Both the position numbers and the translations under genes were made by a program. The notes beneath the pieces are model-generated. The model was not told the origin of the DNA, made no database searches, and saw nothing but the letters and a program-made list of their open reading frames with translations. From positions 35,135,469 to 35,199,468 of the forward strand of contig CM043942.1 of NCBI GenBank assembly GCA_014529385.2: a stretch of 64,000 bases of DNA. The letters are read 5' to 3'. The DNA is from Adiantum capillus-veneris (Eukaryota; Streptophyta; Polypodiopsida; Polypodiales; Pteridaceae). Shown here in pieces: positions 35,119-44,356 of this stretch (the stretch's first letter is position 1; each line of letters starts with the position of its first letter).

Positions 35119-36745
35119 GAAGGGTTCCAATGCATATTGTAAATGAAGTATTATTTGCATGATTATATAAATAGTTAATCGATAGATAAATCAACTTTGA
35201 AAAAAATAGAATGCAACTTTGGGAAACGCATTTGAAATGACATGTTGTCTTTTTCTTCAAGGCTTTTAAAGCTTTCTTGAGGACACATGTCAAATAATTA
35301 GAAATGAAAGACCTTCATCCCCATGGATACTAAGAGCGCAATCACATGCACCACCCGTCCTCGTTTTATTGAGCTCAATAGCACTCAAGTTGAAAAGCTA
35401 CAACGAGAACATTGTCTTGTCGTCTCTCTCCAAATGCTGTCCTGCAAAGCCAACTCTTCCAAAAATGACAGAGAAGCCTCAAGCAAAGCTTCGTTTGAAG
35501 CTTCAAGCTCATCAGGCAACAAGCTATGTAGGGTCTTGTAGCCTTTTCAACATACTTTGAAGCTTTTTCAGCGCAAAAACGACAAAATAGTTGAGGCTTG
35601 AGAAACCATGCTTGCTCGGGGTGTGAAACCTACCTAAGGACTTTAGCAGGCCAAAAACAAAATGTCTTCTTGGATAAGACGACCCTATTCCGAGCACGCG
35701 TTTAACAAGTTTTTGTTGTATCATTGATGTGATAGTAATTCAAGCATTTTACAGAATTTTGAGTATTTTGTCAACTCCTTGGCATGTTAAAACATGCCTT
35801 CGAGGAGACGAGAGAAAGGTACACGGATATTCTTGTAGCAAAACCGAGCATTCTCGTTTGTGAAAGGTACACATTTTTTATTGCCTTTGTTTAGTGCCCC
35901 GGCCCCCACCCTTATAAGGACCTCATGACTTTATTTTCCACTTGTCTTTTCTTTAATTGTAAATTGTCCCTTCTGAGTTACACTCTCAATAATTTCTTGT
36001 TAACTTTTTGTTGCACTACATAAGGAGTCCTTAGTACAATGTTGGATTTTTGGTGCAATTGTGGACCATTGGATAAAGCTTGTGGATTAGTGCCACATGG
36101 CAAAAAAAATCTTTTTAAATATTTTTTTTAGATCTTTGTGAGAGGTATTGGCATTCGTGTACCCTCTCTTTAAAGAGAGCCATTGAATATTGGTTTAGTC
36201 ATTATTTTTTATGCTTTTAAAATATATTGTAATCTAAATAAATCATTGTTACAATTGTTTTCAAAAAGTGTAATATTGTATTGTGACCCAAAAAAAAAAA
36301 CTATAGTGTCACTTTCTCAATTTTTTCTCTCACTCTTATTATTAAATTCCTTTCACTAGCCACCTACATTGACTATTGTGAGTTTGGCTATAATTAAAAA
36401 TATTTAAAAAATCCTCTCAATAGCATTATGCAGACCATAGTGAACTTTCACCTAGTTTTAATAAGAGAAGCATCACTTCTTCTTGGCAACTTGCCACTCG
36501 TATGCAAGATTGATAGAGAAAGGAGAGGTGTATATGACAGATCCCAATCTTTCTTTAGTTCCCAACTCCTTCATGGTGCATTCACTCCATTGGTCTTCCT
36601 AAAGATCTCCTATTTCTCTTTCTATTTGTGGGCCATAATTCTTGTTTCGCTCATCACATCATGACAACAAGGGACTCCTTTGTTTGACATCTCATGATTG
36701 AAAATTTTGAGCAATTGAAGTTATGGAACACAATGCTCTCATCAG

Positions 36746-36970
36746 CGAGTGCTAGCTCAGTTGACGGAGCAAAAGCCTCTTGTGCCCAAGGTGTTGGGTC
36801 TAAACCCCCTTCATAGCTTGTGTGACATGTAGCCCTTAGGGACTGTTCTCCAAGTCTATAGGATGGGTTGGCCAACCTTATCCGACTCGGATGTGTGTGA
36901 AATTTTACTCTCAACCTTACCTCAGAGAAAGAATCTTTCTAAGAGCATGTCCATGTGAGACTTGGCTGTC
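36746..36970 (+). mobile_element. SINE type II, duplicated copy
   Basis: Unit 2 counterpart of 33681-33900; box A TAGCTCAGTTGACGGAGC is closer to consensus than in unit 1. Confidence 0.72.
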
Positions 36971-37165
36971 GATCATTTTGTAGATGACTAAAGCCTTAGA
37001 GGGTTCTCACATGAGGCAATCCTCACTCCCGCAGGCTCCAACCCTTAAAGCTCGGACACTACTGCAACAGTACTGAAACCCACGTGAAATGCAAACGAGA
37101 CCACACACGAGCACACAGACGCTGCAAGAATTTTGTAGACACAATGTCTAACTGTGTGCTAAGCC

Positions 37166-37807
37166 CTACTTTGACGGATTAGCCATGGTTGTGGAATCTT
37201 TGGAGCTAAGTCGGTCTTATGGATGCTACGGTTCATTTTGATGCATGTGCTCACCCTTTCATACCTACCACTCATACACCAAGTTCTAATTTTGCATATG
37301 GTTTGGCAACCATATAGCACTTGGCTCCATAACATTTGTAAGTTCCATTCTACTAAAGCTCATGTCACACACATCCACTTGGAAGTGTGTGCAATTTGTG
37401 TTGGTAATTGGGACAATATAGCCTAGTGTAGAACCCTCGACCATCTTTGCCCTATAACATACATTATGTAACACAAAACACTCGAAGTGTGATAGTAGGC
37501 TTCGAAGCTCTGCACATGCCATGAGATTGAAAAGTTGAACTAGCTAGATTATGAGTGGGTAAAAACATTTGAACTCTTTAAAATGCTACTTTGCTCTATT
37601 TTTGGCATGTCAAAGGGCAAAGGCCTATACCTCTTTTTGCTGACAAAAAGTAATACTAAAATTTTCAAGAAAATAGTTAACACAATAAAAGTTCTCCACT
37701 CGTATAAAACTTAAAGGTAGCATGGAAAGGACAATCTCTAGTCTTGAAAACTCCTCTCTATTGTCTATGGTATGTTTATATACTTGCACATTGAGACATA
37801 TCTTGAT
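37166..37807. other. No gene recognised
   Basis: Ordinary intergenic sequence. The first about 100 bp weakly resemble 25430-25540 (shared AAGCCCTACTTT and GTGCNCACCCTTT), possibly old repeat debris. Confidence 0.35.
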
Positions 37808-38072
37808 TGAGGCTGGGTTCAGACTGAGCTGGCGGAAGAAAGAAGCCTTCGCAAATCTGTTGCCGCCTAGTGTGAACAGTGTGGACGCGGAACAGTGAAA
37901 AAGCAAAGGGGGTTGAGAGAGGTCATCAACTCTTCCGGGGGGGGGGGGGGGGTCAGAAGAAAAATGAGGGCCCGGCGGAAGAGTGCCTCAACTTCAACCA
38001 ATCAACTTTCACCATGGAGCATTGACGCCCCTTCGCAGTTTTCTTCCGCCGCCTAGTCTGAACCCACCCTGA
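37808..38072. mobile_element. Harbinger-like MITE
   Basis: 259 bp (37811-38069) with terminal inverted repeats of about 30 bp: left GGCTGGGTTCAGACTGAG, right (as reverse complement) GGGTGGGTTCAGACTAGG, both continuing to GGCGGAAGAAA. Both sides carry TGA (37808-37810 and 38070-38072), a 3-bp duplication as made by PIF/Harbinger transposases. No ORF; a run of 16 G lies inside (37937-37952). Confidence 0.8.
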
Positions 38073-38229
38073 GATTGCCGTGTGTGTAGGTCCATGGGTG
38101 AGTGGTGAATGGTGTCACTGAAGCGAGAAGTAGTCTTACCAAATAATTGGTGTCCAAACTCCTTTGGGTAGGGAATGATAATTATCTAAGAGACAGAATG
38201 AAGGTATAATAGAGCTTTGAGATTGAAGG

Positions 38230-38298
38230 GTAAGCTCCATCAACAAACAGAGGTAAGCTCCATCAACAAAGAGAGGTAAGCTCCATCAACAAAGAGAT
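38230..38298. repeat. Three tandem 23-bp units
   Basis: Three copies of GTAAGCTCCATCAACAAAGA with a short AG tail. Confidence 0.92.
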
Positions 38299-38420
38299 GT
38301 TGTTATAGAATGAGCTTGAAAATCAAAGTACGAGCAACATGGCAATGCTCACAAGAAGATTTAGAAATTTTCTCATGTAGGAAAAGGGAGCCTTTTTCAG
38401 TGTTTTTCATACAATGCATA

Positions 38421-38573
38421 ACATCATGAGCTTCCGCTCGAGAGGCACCGCATAGCTAGCTAGGTACGATTGGGGGCAGGGGACCACCGGCCCCCCCACC
38501 GGGCCAGCGGTCCCCTGCCCCCAATCGTACCTAGCTAGGTATGCCGTGCCTCCCTCACAGAAGCTCATGATGT
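38421..38573. repeat. Fold-back with 64-bp arms
   Basis: Left arm 38421-38485, right arm 38509-38573, loop of about 23 bases rich in C and G. The inner 32 bp pair with one mismatch (left arm core GTACGATTGGGGGCAGGGG), the middle has two mismatches, and the outer part has a mismatched bubble before a perfect ACATCATGAGCTT end. It could be a fold-back transposon, a MITE or a microRNA-type precursor. Confidence 0.85.
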
Positions 38574-38837
38574 TTAGGTAAGTCATAATGTGAGAATTAT
38601 CATGAGAATCTCTTCAAAACTTCTTGTGGCTATGCCAAACTAAAGGCTATTCACAGCCTCTTGTGTAGTTGGAAAGGTTTCTCCACCTTGTCCAATGGGC
38701 TCAACAAGAGAATCAAAGGAAGATTGATTTCAAGTATTATGAGTTCTTTTAGATACACCCTTGAAGTGAAGCTATGCCCAAAGTAGTTGCTCCTTGAAAT
38801 TTGACTACCAATTGCTGATAGTGCTACAACAATGGCC

Positions 38838-38839
<2 letters not shown>

Positions 38840-38872
<33 letters not shown>
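38840..38872. repeat. (CT)n microsatellite
   Basis: About 16 CT units. Confidence 0.95.
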
Positions 38873-38877
<5 letters not shown>

Positions 38878-39291
38878 GGGGCAATCTTGTGACCCAGAGA
38901 GTGTCCCAATTGGGTTTACATGAAGCTCTTGAGCAACAAGTCTTGAAGACTCACTAGAAAGGTCTTTCAGGTCTTTTGGGATTGTTCCTGTGACTTTGAA
39001 AATTCTCTTCTTCTTTTTTTCATTGTGCACGATTGTGATTGTGATGATGTTAGCTCTTAGCTAATTGATTAAAATTGGGCATTCACACAGTGAGTTCCCT
39101 CAAGGCGGAATAGTTAGCTTGCTTGATGTGAAGCCATAAGAATGGTCACAGCATTGGTTTAAGCCTTCATAGAGCTATTACAAATTTTAAATGCCCCCTA
39201 AATAATAATTTACAAGGAATTTTTTGTTACATGCAGAGGTTGTATCTGTCCATTGTCCTTTATGCATAGCTTCATGCCAATCGACGCTCGG

Positions 39292-39515
39292 CAAGTGCTA
39301 GCTCAGTTGATAGAGCAAGAGCCTCTTGTGTCCAAGGTCTTGGGTTCAACCGCCCTTGACAACTCGTATGACATGTGGCCCTTAGGGGCTATTCCCCAAG
39401 TCTATATGATGGTTTGGCCAAACTTATCCGGCTAGGATGCTCCACCTCACAGAGTTGGCTGTGAGTTGTAATTTCAAGTTGTAGGTCTCTCTCTCTCTCT
39501 CTCTCTCTCCCTTTT
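39292..39515 (+). mobile_element. tRNA-derived SINE (type II), independent copy
   Basis: Box A TAGCTCAGTTGATAGAGC (39299-39316) and box B GGGTTCAACCGCC (39341-39353) are close to consensus, so this is the best-preserved head of the family. The body continues with CATGTGGCCCTTAGGGGCT and TTGGCCAAACTTATCCGGC. It ends in a (CT)n tract at 39487-39510. No anticodon arm typical of a working tRNA is seen. Confidence 0.75.
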
Positions 39516-41140
39516 CGTAACCCTCCGGTGAAGGGGAGATGTCAAGCAAAACACTTTACTATCCTTGACTTGGGACCTTTACCCTAGATTTAGCTATGAG
39601 AGCTCATTCATTTACCCTACCTACATTGTTTATATGGAGGGCTAGATGTAAGGTACACTTAAGAAGGGTGCTTGTTGCCTTCAATTGGTACAATTTGAGA
39701 CTTCAAGATGCAAACCACACCATGATACATGATCACCTATGAGGCAAGCATGTAGCAACAACGCCAATCTGTCATCGATACTACTTGGTGTGCTTGTATA
39801 TCCTCCTTGACAAAGGGTGGCTCAATTTGTTGGCAACACTAGCAACCGGTCCACCTCCCATCATAGGCTATATATAGTTCATTGACAGAGAGGCTATTGC
39901 CTTAGGCCCTTGAGTTGTTTGATAAGCTCATAAGAGGATCTCGTATGCTCAAGCATGCAAGACCATTGTCATAGTACTGATGCAAAAGATCGGGTGAGCG
40001 AGTGAATGCCGCTTGACAGCAGCAGAAGAATCATCATACTATGAGGGAGTTGACAAAAACCATTGTGCCCTCTTGACTATGCTAAAAACAATACTATATC
40101 ATCTGCAAACTCCTCTCCATGTACTTCTACATTTGGGGTAGACAAATTACAATTCACAACCTTAAACTCCTCTCCCTGTACTTCAACATTTGTACTCACT
40201 GCTTTGCCTCTGGGCAGATATGTTGTAGTTTTTTTTTCTCTCCTAATACATCGCTTTACTGGTGCACAAACTCTTCCATCTTCCACTCCCCTAGCAATAC
40301 AATTTTCCATAGCAAGGTCCCTTGTGTCACAGCTTAACCCAGTACAAATTACTTACATCAAATTCCAATCAAGCTTGTAGAAAGAAAAACTTCAACACAC
40401 CACAAAAGCCTAAATTTATCTAACCGGAAGCCATATGATTCAGGTGCACAAAATGTCCATAGTGTTAAAACACATATTGCGCACACAACCAATCCCATCG
40501 ATCTATACCACACTAACTGGTATAGATGCACAACCATAACATAGAAACTTAGTCTGGTCATCATGGATATCGGACGACTCACAGAATTATACATCCATCG
40601 CCAAGGCGCAATGCACGAGTATAGATGTATGTTTGAGAGAGAGAGAGAGAGCTATTTTACACGTAGTCCTCCAAAGCCAACATAAAGCTAAATTTGTATA
40701 GTCAACACTTTGCTACAATGAAATATTGATTACACTACTAATCTTCCTTTGTCTGCTCTTACAAATGACTATTTGTATCGACAGCATTGGAAAAACACAA
40801 AATTGGTTACTCTGCTAATAAGCGGTTATGTAACTTACGCATCGAAACAAGGCCACAATTGCATTTAAATGCTTCGCTTGACCACATGGGACCTTGCCAC
40901 TCTCTGCAGCAAAGATCCGAAAACCCAGCAGCAGAGGTTGTTCATAATGAGGGCTCCGTCCTGCTCTACTTGACCCTCATGAGCTACCAAAGAGAGTCCC
41001 ACATTCAAGGAAACCCGATCAAGAGAACACCTATACACGGAACAAATACCCCACTGTGCATATCTGAGAACAAACGTCCGTCACTCTACAGCAACCCGTC
41101 ACAAAGGAAAGAGAAACTCAAGATCGCCTCGCCCGACACA
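39516..41140. other. Intergenic region, possible 3' part of the TPR gene
   Basis: No clear gene. The minus strand at 40077-40310 carries FADDIVLFL, a reverse transcriptase-like box, next to a repeated NVEVQGEEF/NVEVHGEEF block; this may be a LINE scrap but is too short to be sure. A GA tract lies at 40637-40650. The 3' untranslated region of the TPR gene should lie just below 41141. Confidence 0.35.
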
Positions 41141-42776
41141 TTACGCAGAAGCCAGTAAAGGTGATGAAGCCGGAGGCGTCAGGCCATAGGCAGGTAGTGG
41201 AGGAGCCACAGGGGTTGTCTCCTCATTGTCTTCCACATCCCAGAGAAAGGAAGCATAGGATGCCATGACATAACTGCACATAAAGAAAACTCATAATTGT
41301 ACACATGTATGCCTGCAAGCAAAAACAGTAAAGAAAAGATTTCCTTTTATTTTCTACACACACACACATAAGAACACCATACATGGCACACATGCATCGT
41401 TGCAGAGTTGCTTGCATGCAACATTGCAAATTTGCAGTCAGCCCCTGCTCATGATCATATCATGCATATAGATGAGACTGTAAAAATATGTCGCATTTAG
41501 TTGGACTAAGAAACTAACCAGTCGTTTGGTGCCGCCTGCACAGCTTGACCATAGTAAGCTTCAGCCCGCTCTTGATCTCTATTTACATCCCACTGCAGCT
41601 TTGCATACTTTGAAAGAACCTCACCGTCACTTGGATCCGCCAAAATTGCCCGTTCATAGTACTCTTCGGCCTTCTTCACCTCACCTTTCTGCAAAAAGAT
41701 ATGCCATTAAAGCTCTAAAATACAAAGTTTCAACCCTTGCTCATAAAGTTTGCAAGAGTAATTGTGTTTCATACTCAAAATGCATCTATAGTAGATTGAG
41801 ATCTCTGTGTCTATACCAACAGCACTCATAGACGCATGTTCCATGCTCTTTTTTCATTAACAATGAATGCAACTGAGATAATGGCATTGAGAGTACCAAC
41901 GCTGGGGAAAGAGGATATAAGTAAATACAAAAGAAAACCCACCTTGAAGAGGTGCTGCGCATAATTCTGTAGAAGCAATGAATTCTCCGGATCCGATTGC
42001 AACAGACTCTGAAAGTTCGCGTCCCTGGAGTTCGAAAAATTGAACTTCATGCCATCATCAATGCCACTCCATTTGAAATTATCAGACCCAATCCCACTCG
42101 CCATGTCAAGAAATCCTAGTTGCTTACACTCCAGCTCTGTAAGGGGTCTGCAACCTTTGTCATTGCATGCAATAGGAGATCCAAATGGGTTAAGCTCTAA
42201 ACTCGAGTACACCTCACCGTCATTCAATACAAAACTGCAAGAATTGCCAGGTTCATGATTGTGCGGAAGGGGAAGGGGGCTGCGGCCCATCGACGATGAG
42301 GGTAGCAATTGTTCTGACTCGTCGGTTTCCTCCAGGATGGATTCCCTTACATCGAAAGGTGAAATTGCTGAATGCAAAGCAACTCTCAAATCCTTCCTGC
42401 TCCTTTCTTGGTGGGTGGCGCTCTCAAACCCTGACATTCCTTGATCTGTTGAGGCAGCCATGGCAACAGAGAAACAAGTGAGATCCCCTTCGGATTGAGC
42501 CCTGGAGAGGCGGGAGGGGTGAGAAGCAGTGCGGCACAATTCCTGCTCACTCCCAAGACTTGTGTGGGCATCCTCCCCTGCACAAATGCTATGAGATGAT
42601 GCCCGACCGGGGTGGAAAGAAGAAGGGGAGGCAGTGGCGGCCAGGCTGTGAAAGGAGGACATGTTTGAGCCGTGCACATTGTGAGGAGGTTCGACAGAGT
42701 CCTTGAACCCATCCGTGTGAGAGAAGCTTGAATTGAGAGAACTCAGAACAGGAGCGGAGGAAGTGCGGAGAAGCAT
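41141..42776 (-). CDS. Plant TPR-like superfamily protein, three exons
   Basis: Exons, read on the minus strand: 42776-41943, 41688-41519 and 41273-41141; introns of 254 and 245 bp, both GT-AG (CTTCAAG/GTGGGT to TTTTTGCAG/AAAGG; GACTG/GTTAGT to TGTGCAG/TTATG). The joined frame is open and gives 378 residues. The start at MLLRTSSAPVLSSL is chosen because related plant proteins begin this way. Residues 1 to about 250 are Ser-rich and probably disordered. About 252 to 345 form tetratricopeptide repeats: DPENSLLLQNYAQHLF, the exon 2 block AEEYYERAILADPSDGEVL, the block ERAEAYYGQAVQAAPND and YVMASYASFLWDVED. The tail is Pro/Ala-rich. TPRs are protein-binding; the function of this family is unknown to me. 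No breaks are seen. Confidence 0.9.
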
Positions 42777-42811
42777 ATCTCCTGTTAGCTTCAATCCCTG
42801 CGCAATGCGTG

Positions 42812-42813
<2 letters not shown>

Positions 42814-42863
<50 letters not shown>

Positions 42864-42939
42864 TGCGTTACTGTCAGTTAAACAAGCGCTACATAGAAGC
42901 ACCCGAGAGAAAGAGGTAGTCTGATTGTGTGTGTGTGAT

Positions 42940-42970
<31 letters not shown>

Positions 42971-42978
42971 GAGAGAGA
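42814..42978 (-). promoter_or_regulatory. 5' leader of the TPR gene with CT/GA tracts
   Basis: On the sense strand the leader carries (CT)n at 42814-42861 and a second CT/CA-type tract at 42926-42978. CT-rich leaders are common in plant genes and bind GAGA-type factors. An ORF running through these tracts from 43115 is an artefact. Confidence 0.6.
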
Positions 42979-43008
42979 TCTACAAAGCTATGGCGAGCTC
43001 TAATGAGA

Positions 43009-43020
43009 AAATATATATAT
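43009..43020 (-). promoter_or_regulatory. TATA box candidate of the TPR gene
   Basis: The minus strand reads ATATATATATTT about 235 bp upstream of the start codon, which would put the transcription start near 42985, just before the CT-rich leader. Confidence 0.5.
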
Positions 43021-43249
43021 GCACGGGAAAAAAATCTACTCCGCCAAGCGCCCACAGCTTTTGGCTGAACACAGCTTTTGGCTGCTTGGCGAAACAACAA
43101 CAGAAGGGTGGCCACCGCTAGGCCAAGAGGGCCAAGTGGTAAGGATTTGGCTTTTACTTTAGGTTAGTAAGATAAATCTATAATATGCGGGTTTAGCCAC
43201 TATGGTTAAACTTAATCGTCTAGAATCCAATAGCTAAGTTGTTTACTTT

Positions 43250-43251
<2 letters not shown>

Positions 43252-43287
<36 letters not shown>
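43252..43287. repeat. Run of 36 G
   Basis: Pure G homopolymer between T-rich flanks. The length may be inexact in any assembly. Confidence 0.9.
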
Positions 43288-43288
<1 letters not shown>

Positions 43289-43869
43289 AATTTACTTGTT
43301 TTGTTGTGAACATTCAGAGTTTGTAACCCATTAGATTTAGATTGACCACGTAGAACTTAATAGCTAGGTTGTCTATGGGCATCGAATATGTTTGTTGGTT
43401 GTTTTGCTTTAAAAATTCAGAGTTTTGTAACCCATTGTATTGACCAAAATTCAGAGTTTGACCATCTTGTTTTTGGGCTTTGAATTTATTTGTTGCTTGT
43501 TTTGCTTTAAAAATCTAGAGTTCGTAATGTGAATTTCACCAATTCTAAAAACTAAAAAAAAAAAAATCTAACTTTTAACTTTGACAAAATTTTAGTTGTT
43601 TCATTATTCATTTCATTTCTAGCATGTTTAGGAGTAGGGTAAAATAGGCAAAGTCTTTGCCAAAATCAAATAAAAAAGGGTTATGGTCATGGTGGAACAC
43701 TCACGAGGTGAAAAATCCTAAAATTGCCAAGAATCCAAAATTTGGGATTTTTACTCTTTAACCCAAATTTGAGAGAAACTACAGATTTCATCGTGTTCCA
43801 TCTTGGTGTTCCCTCTTCTTCTTACCCTTCATCCACACACACAAGCACGCTTGGGCACACCACCCTTCA
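43288..43869 (+). repeat. Probable LTR end of a truncated retroelement
   Basis: The sequence ends CACCCTTCA two bases before an initiator tRNA-Met primer site, as a 5' LTR would. It also contains repeated phrases (CAGAGTTTGTAACCCATT, TTGTTGCTTGTTTTGCTTTA). The LTR start is not resolved. Confidence 0.45.
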
Positions 43870-43871
43870 GC

Positions 43872-43883
43872 TGGTATCAGAGC
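43872..43883 (+). other. Orphan primer-binding site
   Basis: TGGTATCAGAGC followed by TTGGGTG. No gag or pol follows before 44357, where element D starts, so only the 5' end of this retroelement remains. Confidence 0.75.
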
Positions 43884-44356
43884 TTGGGTGTGACGATGAT
43901 GTCCCGACATTGTTGCCCTACTCTCGCGTGTGCAACGATTTTGAGCTTGGCTAAGAAAGAAATCAGGAGATCGGTAGACATCGAGTAGAGACTGGGAAGC
44001 TTAGATGCTTGCACAGTTTTCTTTTAAGAAAGCTTTGATGTAGCTAGATCTGGCAGCTTATGGGACGGGAAACATAAGGGAAAATTATCTTTTCAAAGCA
44101 AAGCAACACTGAATGCAGATTTAACGTAAATCTGCAAGTATGCATGTGAGAAAGCAATCGATCAAGCAGGCAGCAATGGACTTTTAAGCTCTTTGAATTA
44201 GCGCAAATGTGCATACTTTGCAAAAGCGGAAAAAAGGGTTTGTAGTAGCATTTGCAGCTTGCACGAAAGCTTGAGCAACATTTCATTGTTGGGGTGCATA
44301 CAGACTTAGAAAAGCTTGGGCATTGTTTTCAGGTAGCAAGGGGATCACGCGCACGG

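Larger units (their letters stand above)
34102..37165. repeat. Tandem segmental duplication, unit 2
   Basis: 3,064 bp, aligned end to end with unit 1, ending again in GTGTGCTAAGCC. It carries the same LTR piece (34512-34604, with an internal deletion), the same SINEs and the same order of T/A-rich non-coding blocks. No gene. Confidence 0.92.

Noticed and set aside
39292-39365. A functional tRNA gene
   Set aside because: Boxes A and B are present, but the sequence is shared with two other repeats that extend well past a tRNA and no proper anticodon or acceptor stem is seen. It is a SINE head.
40077-40310. A LINE reverse transcriptase from the FADDIVLFL box
   Set aside because: Only this short box is seen, next to an internal duplication. 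It is too little to call a domain, so it is mentioned only as a possibility.
41826-43115. A 429-residue protein as a single exon over the TPR gene
   Set aside because: It runs through CT/CA tracts at its start and through intron 1 at its end. The splice sites and family start at 42776 give a better model.
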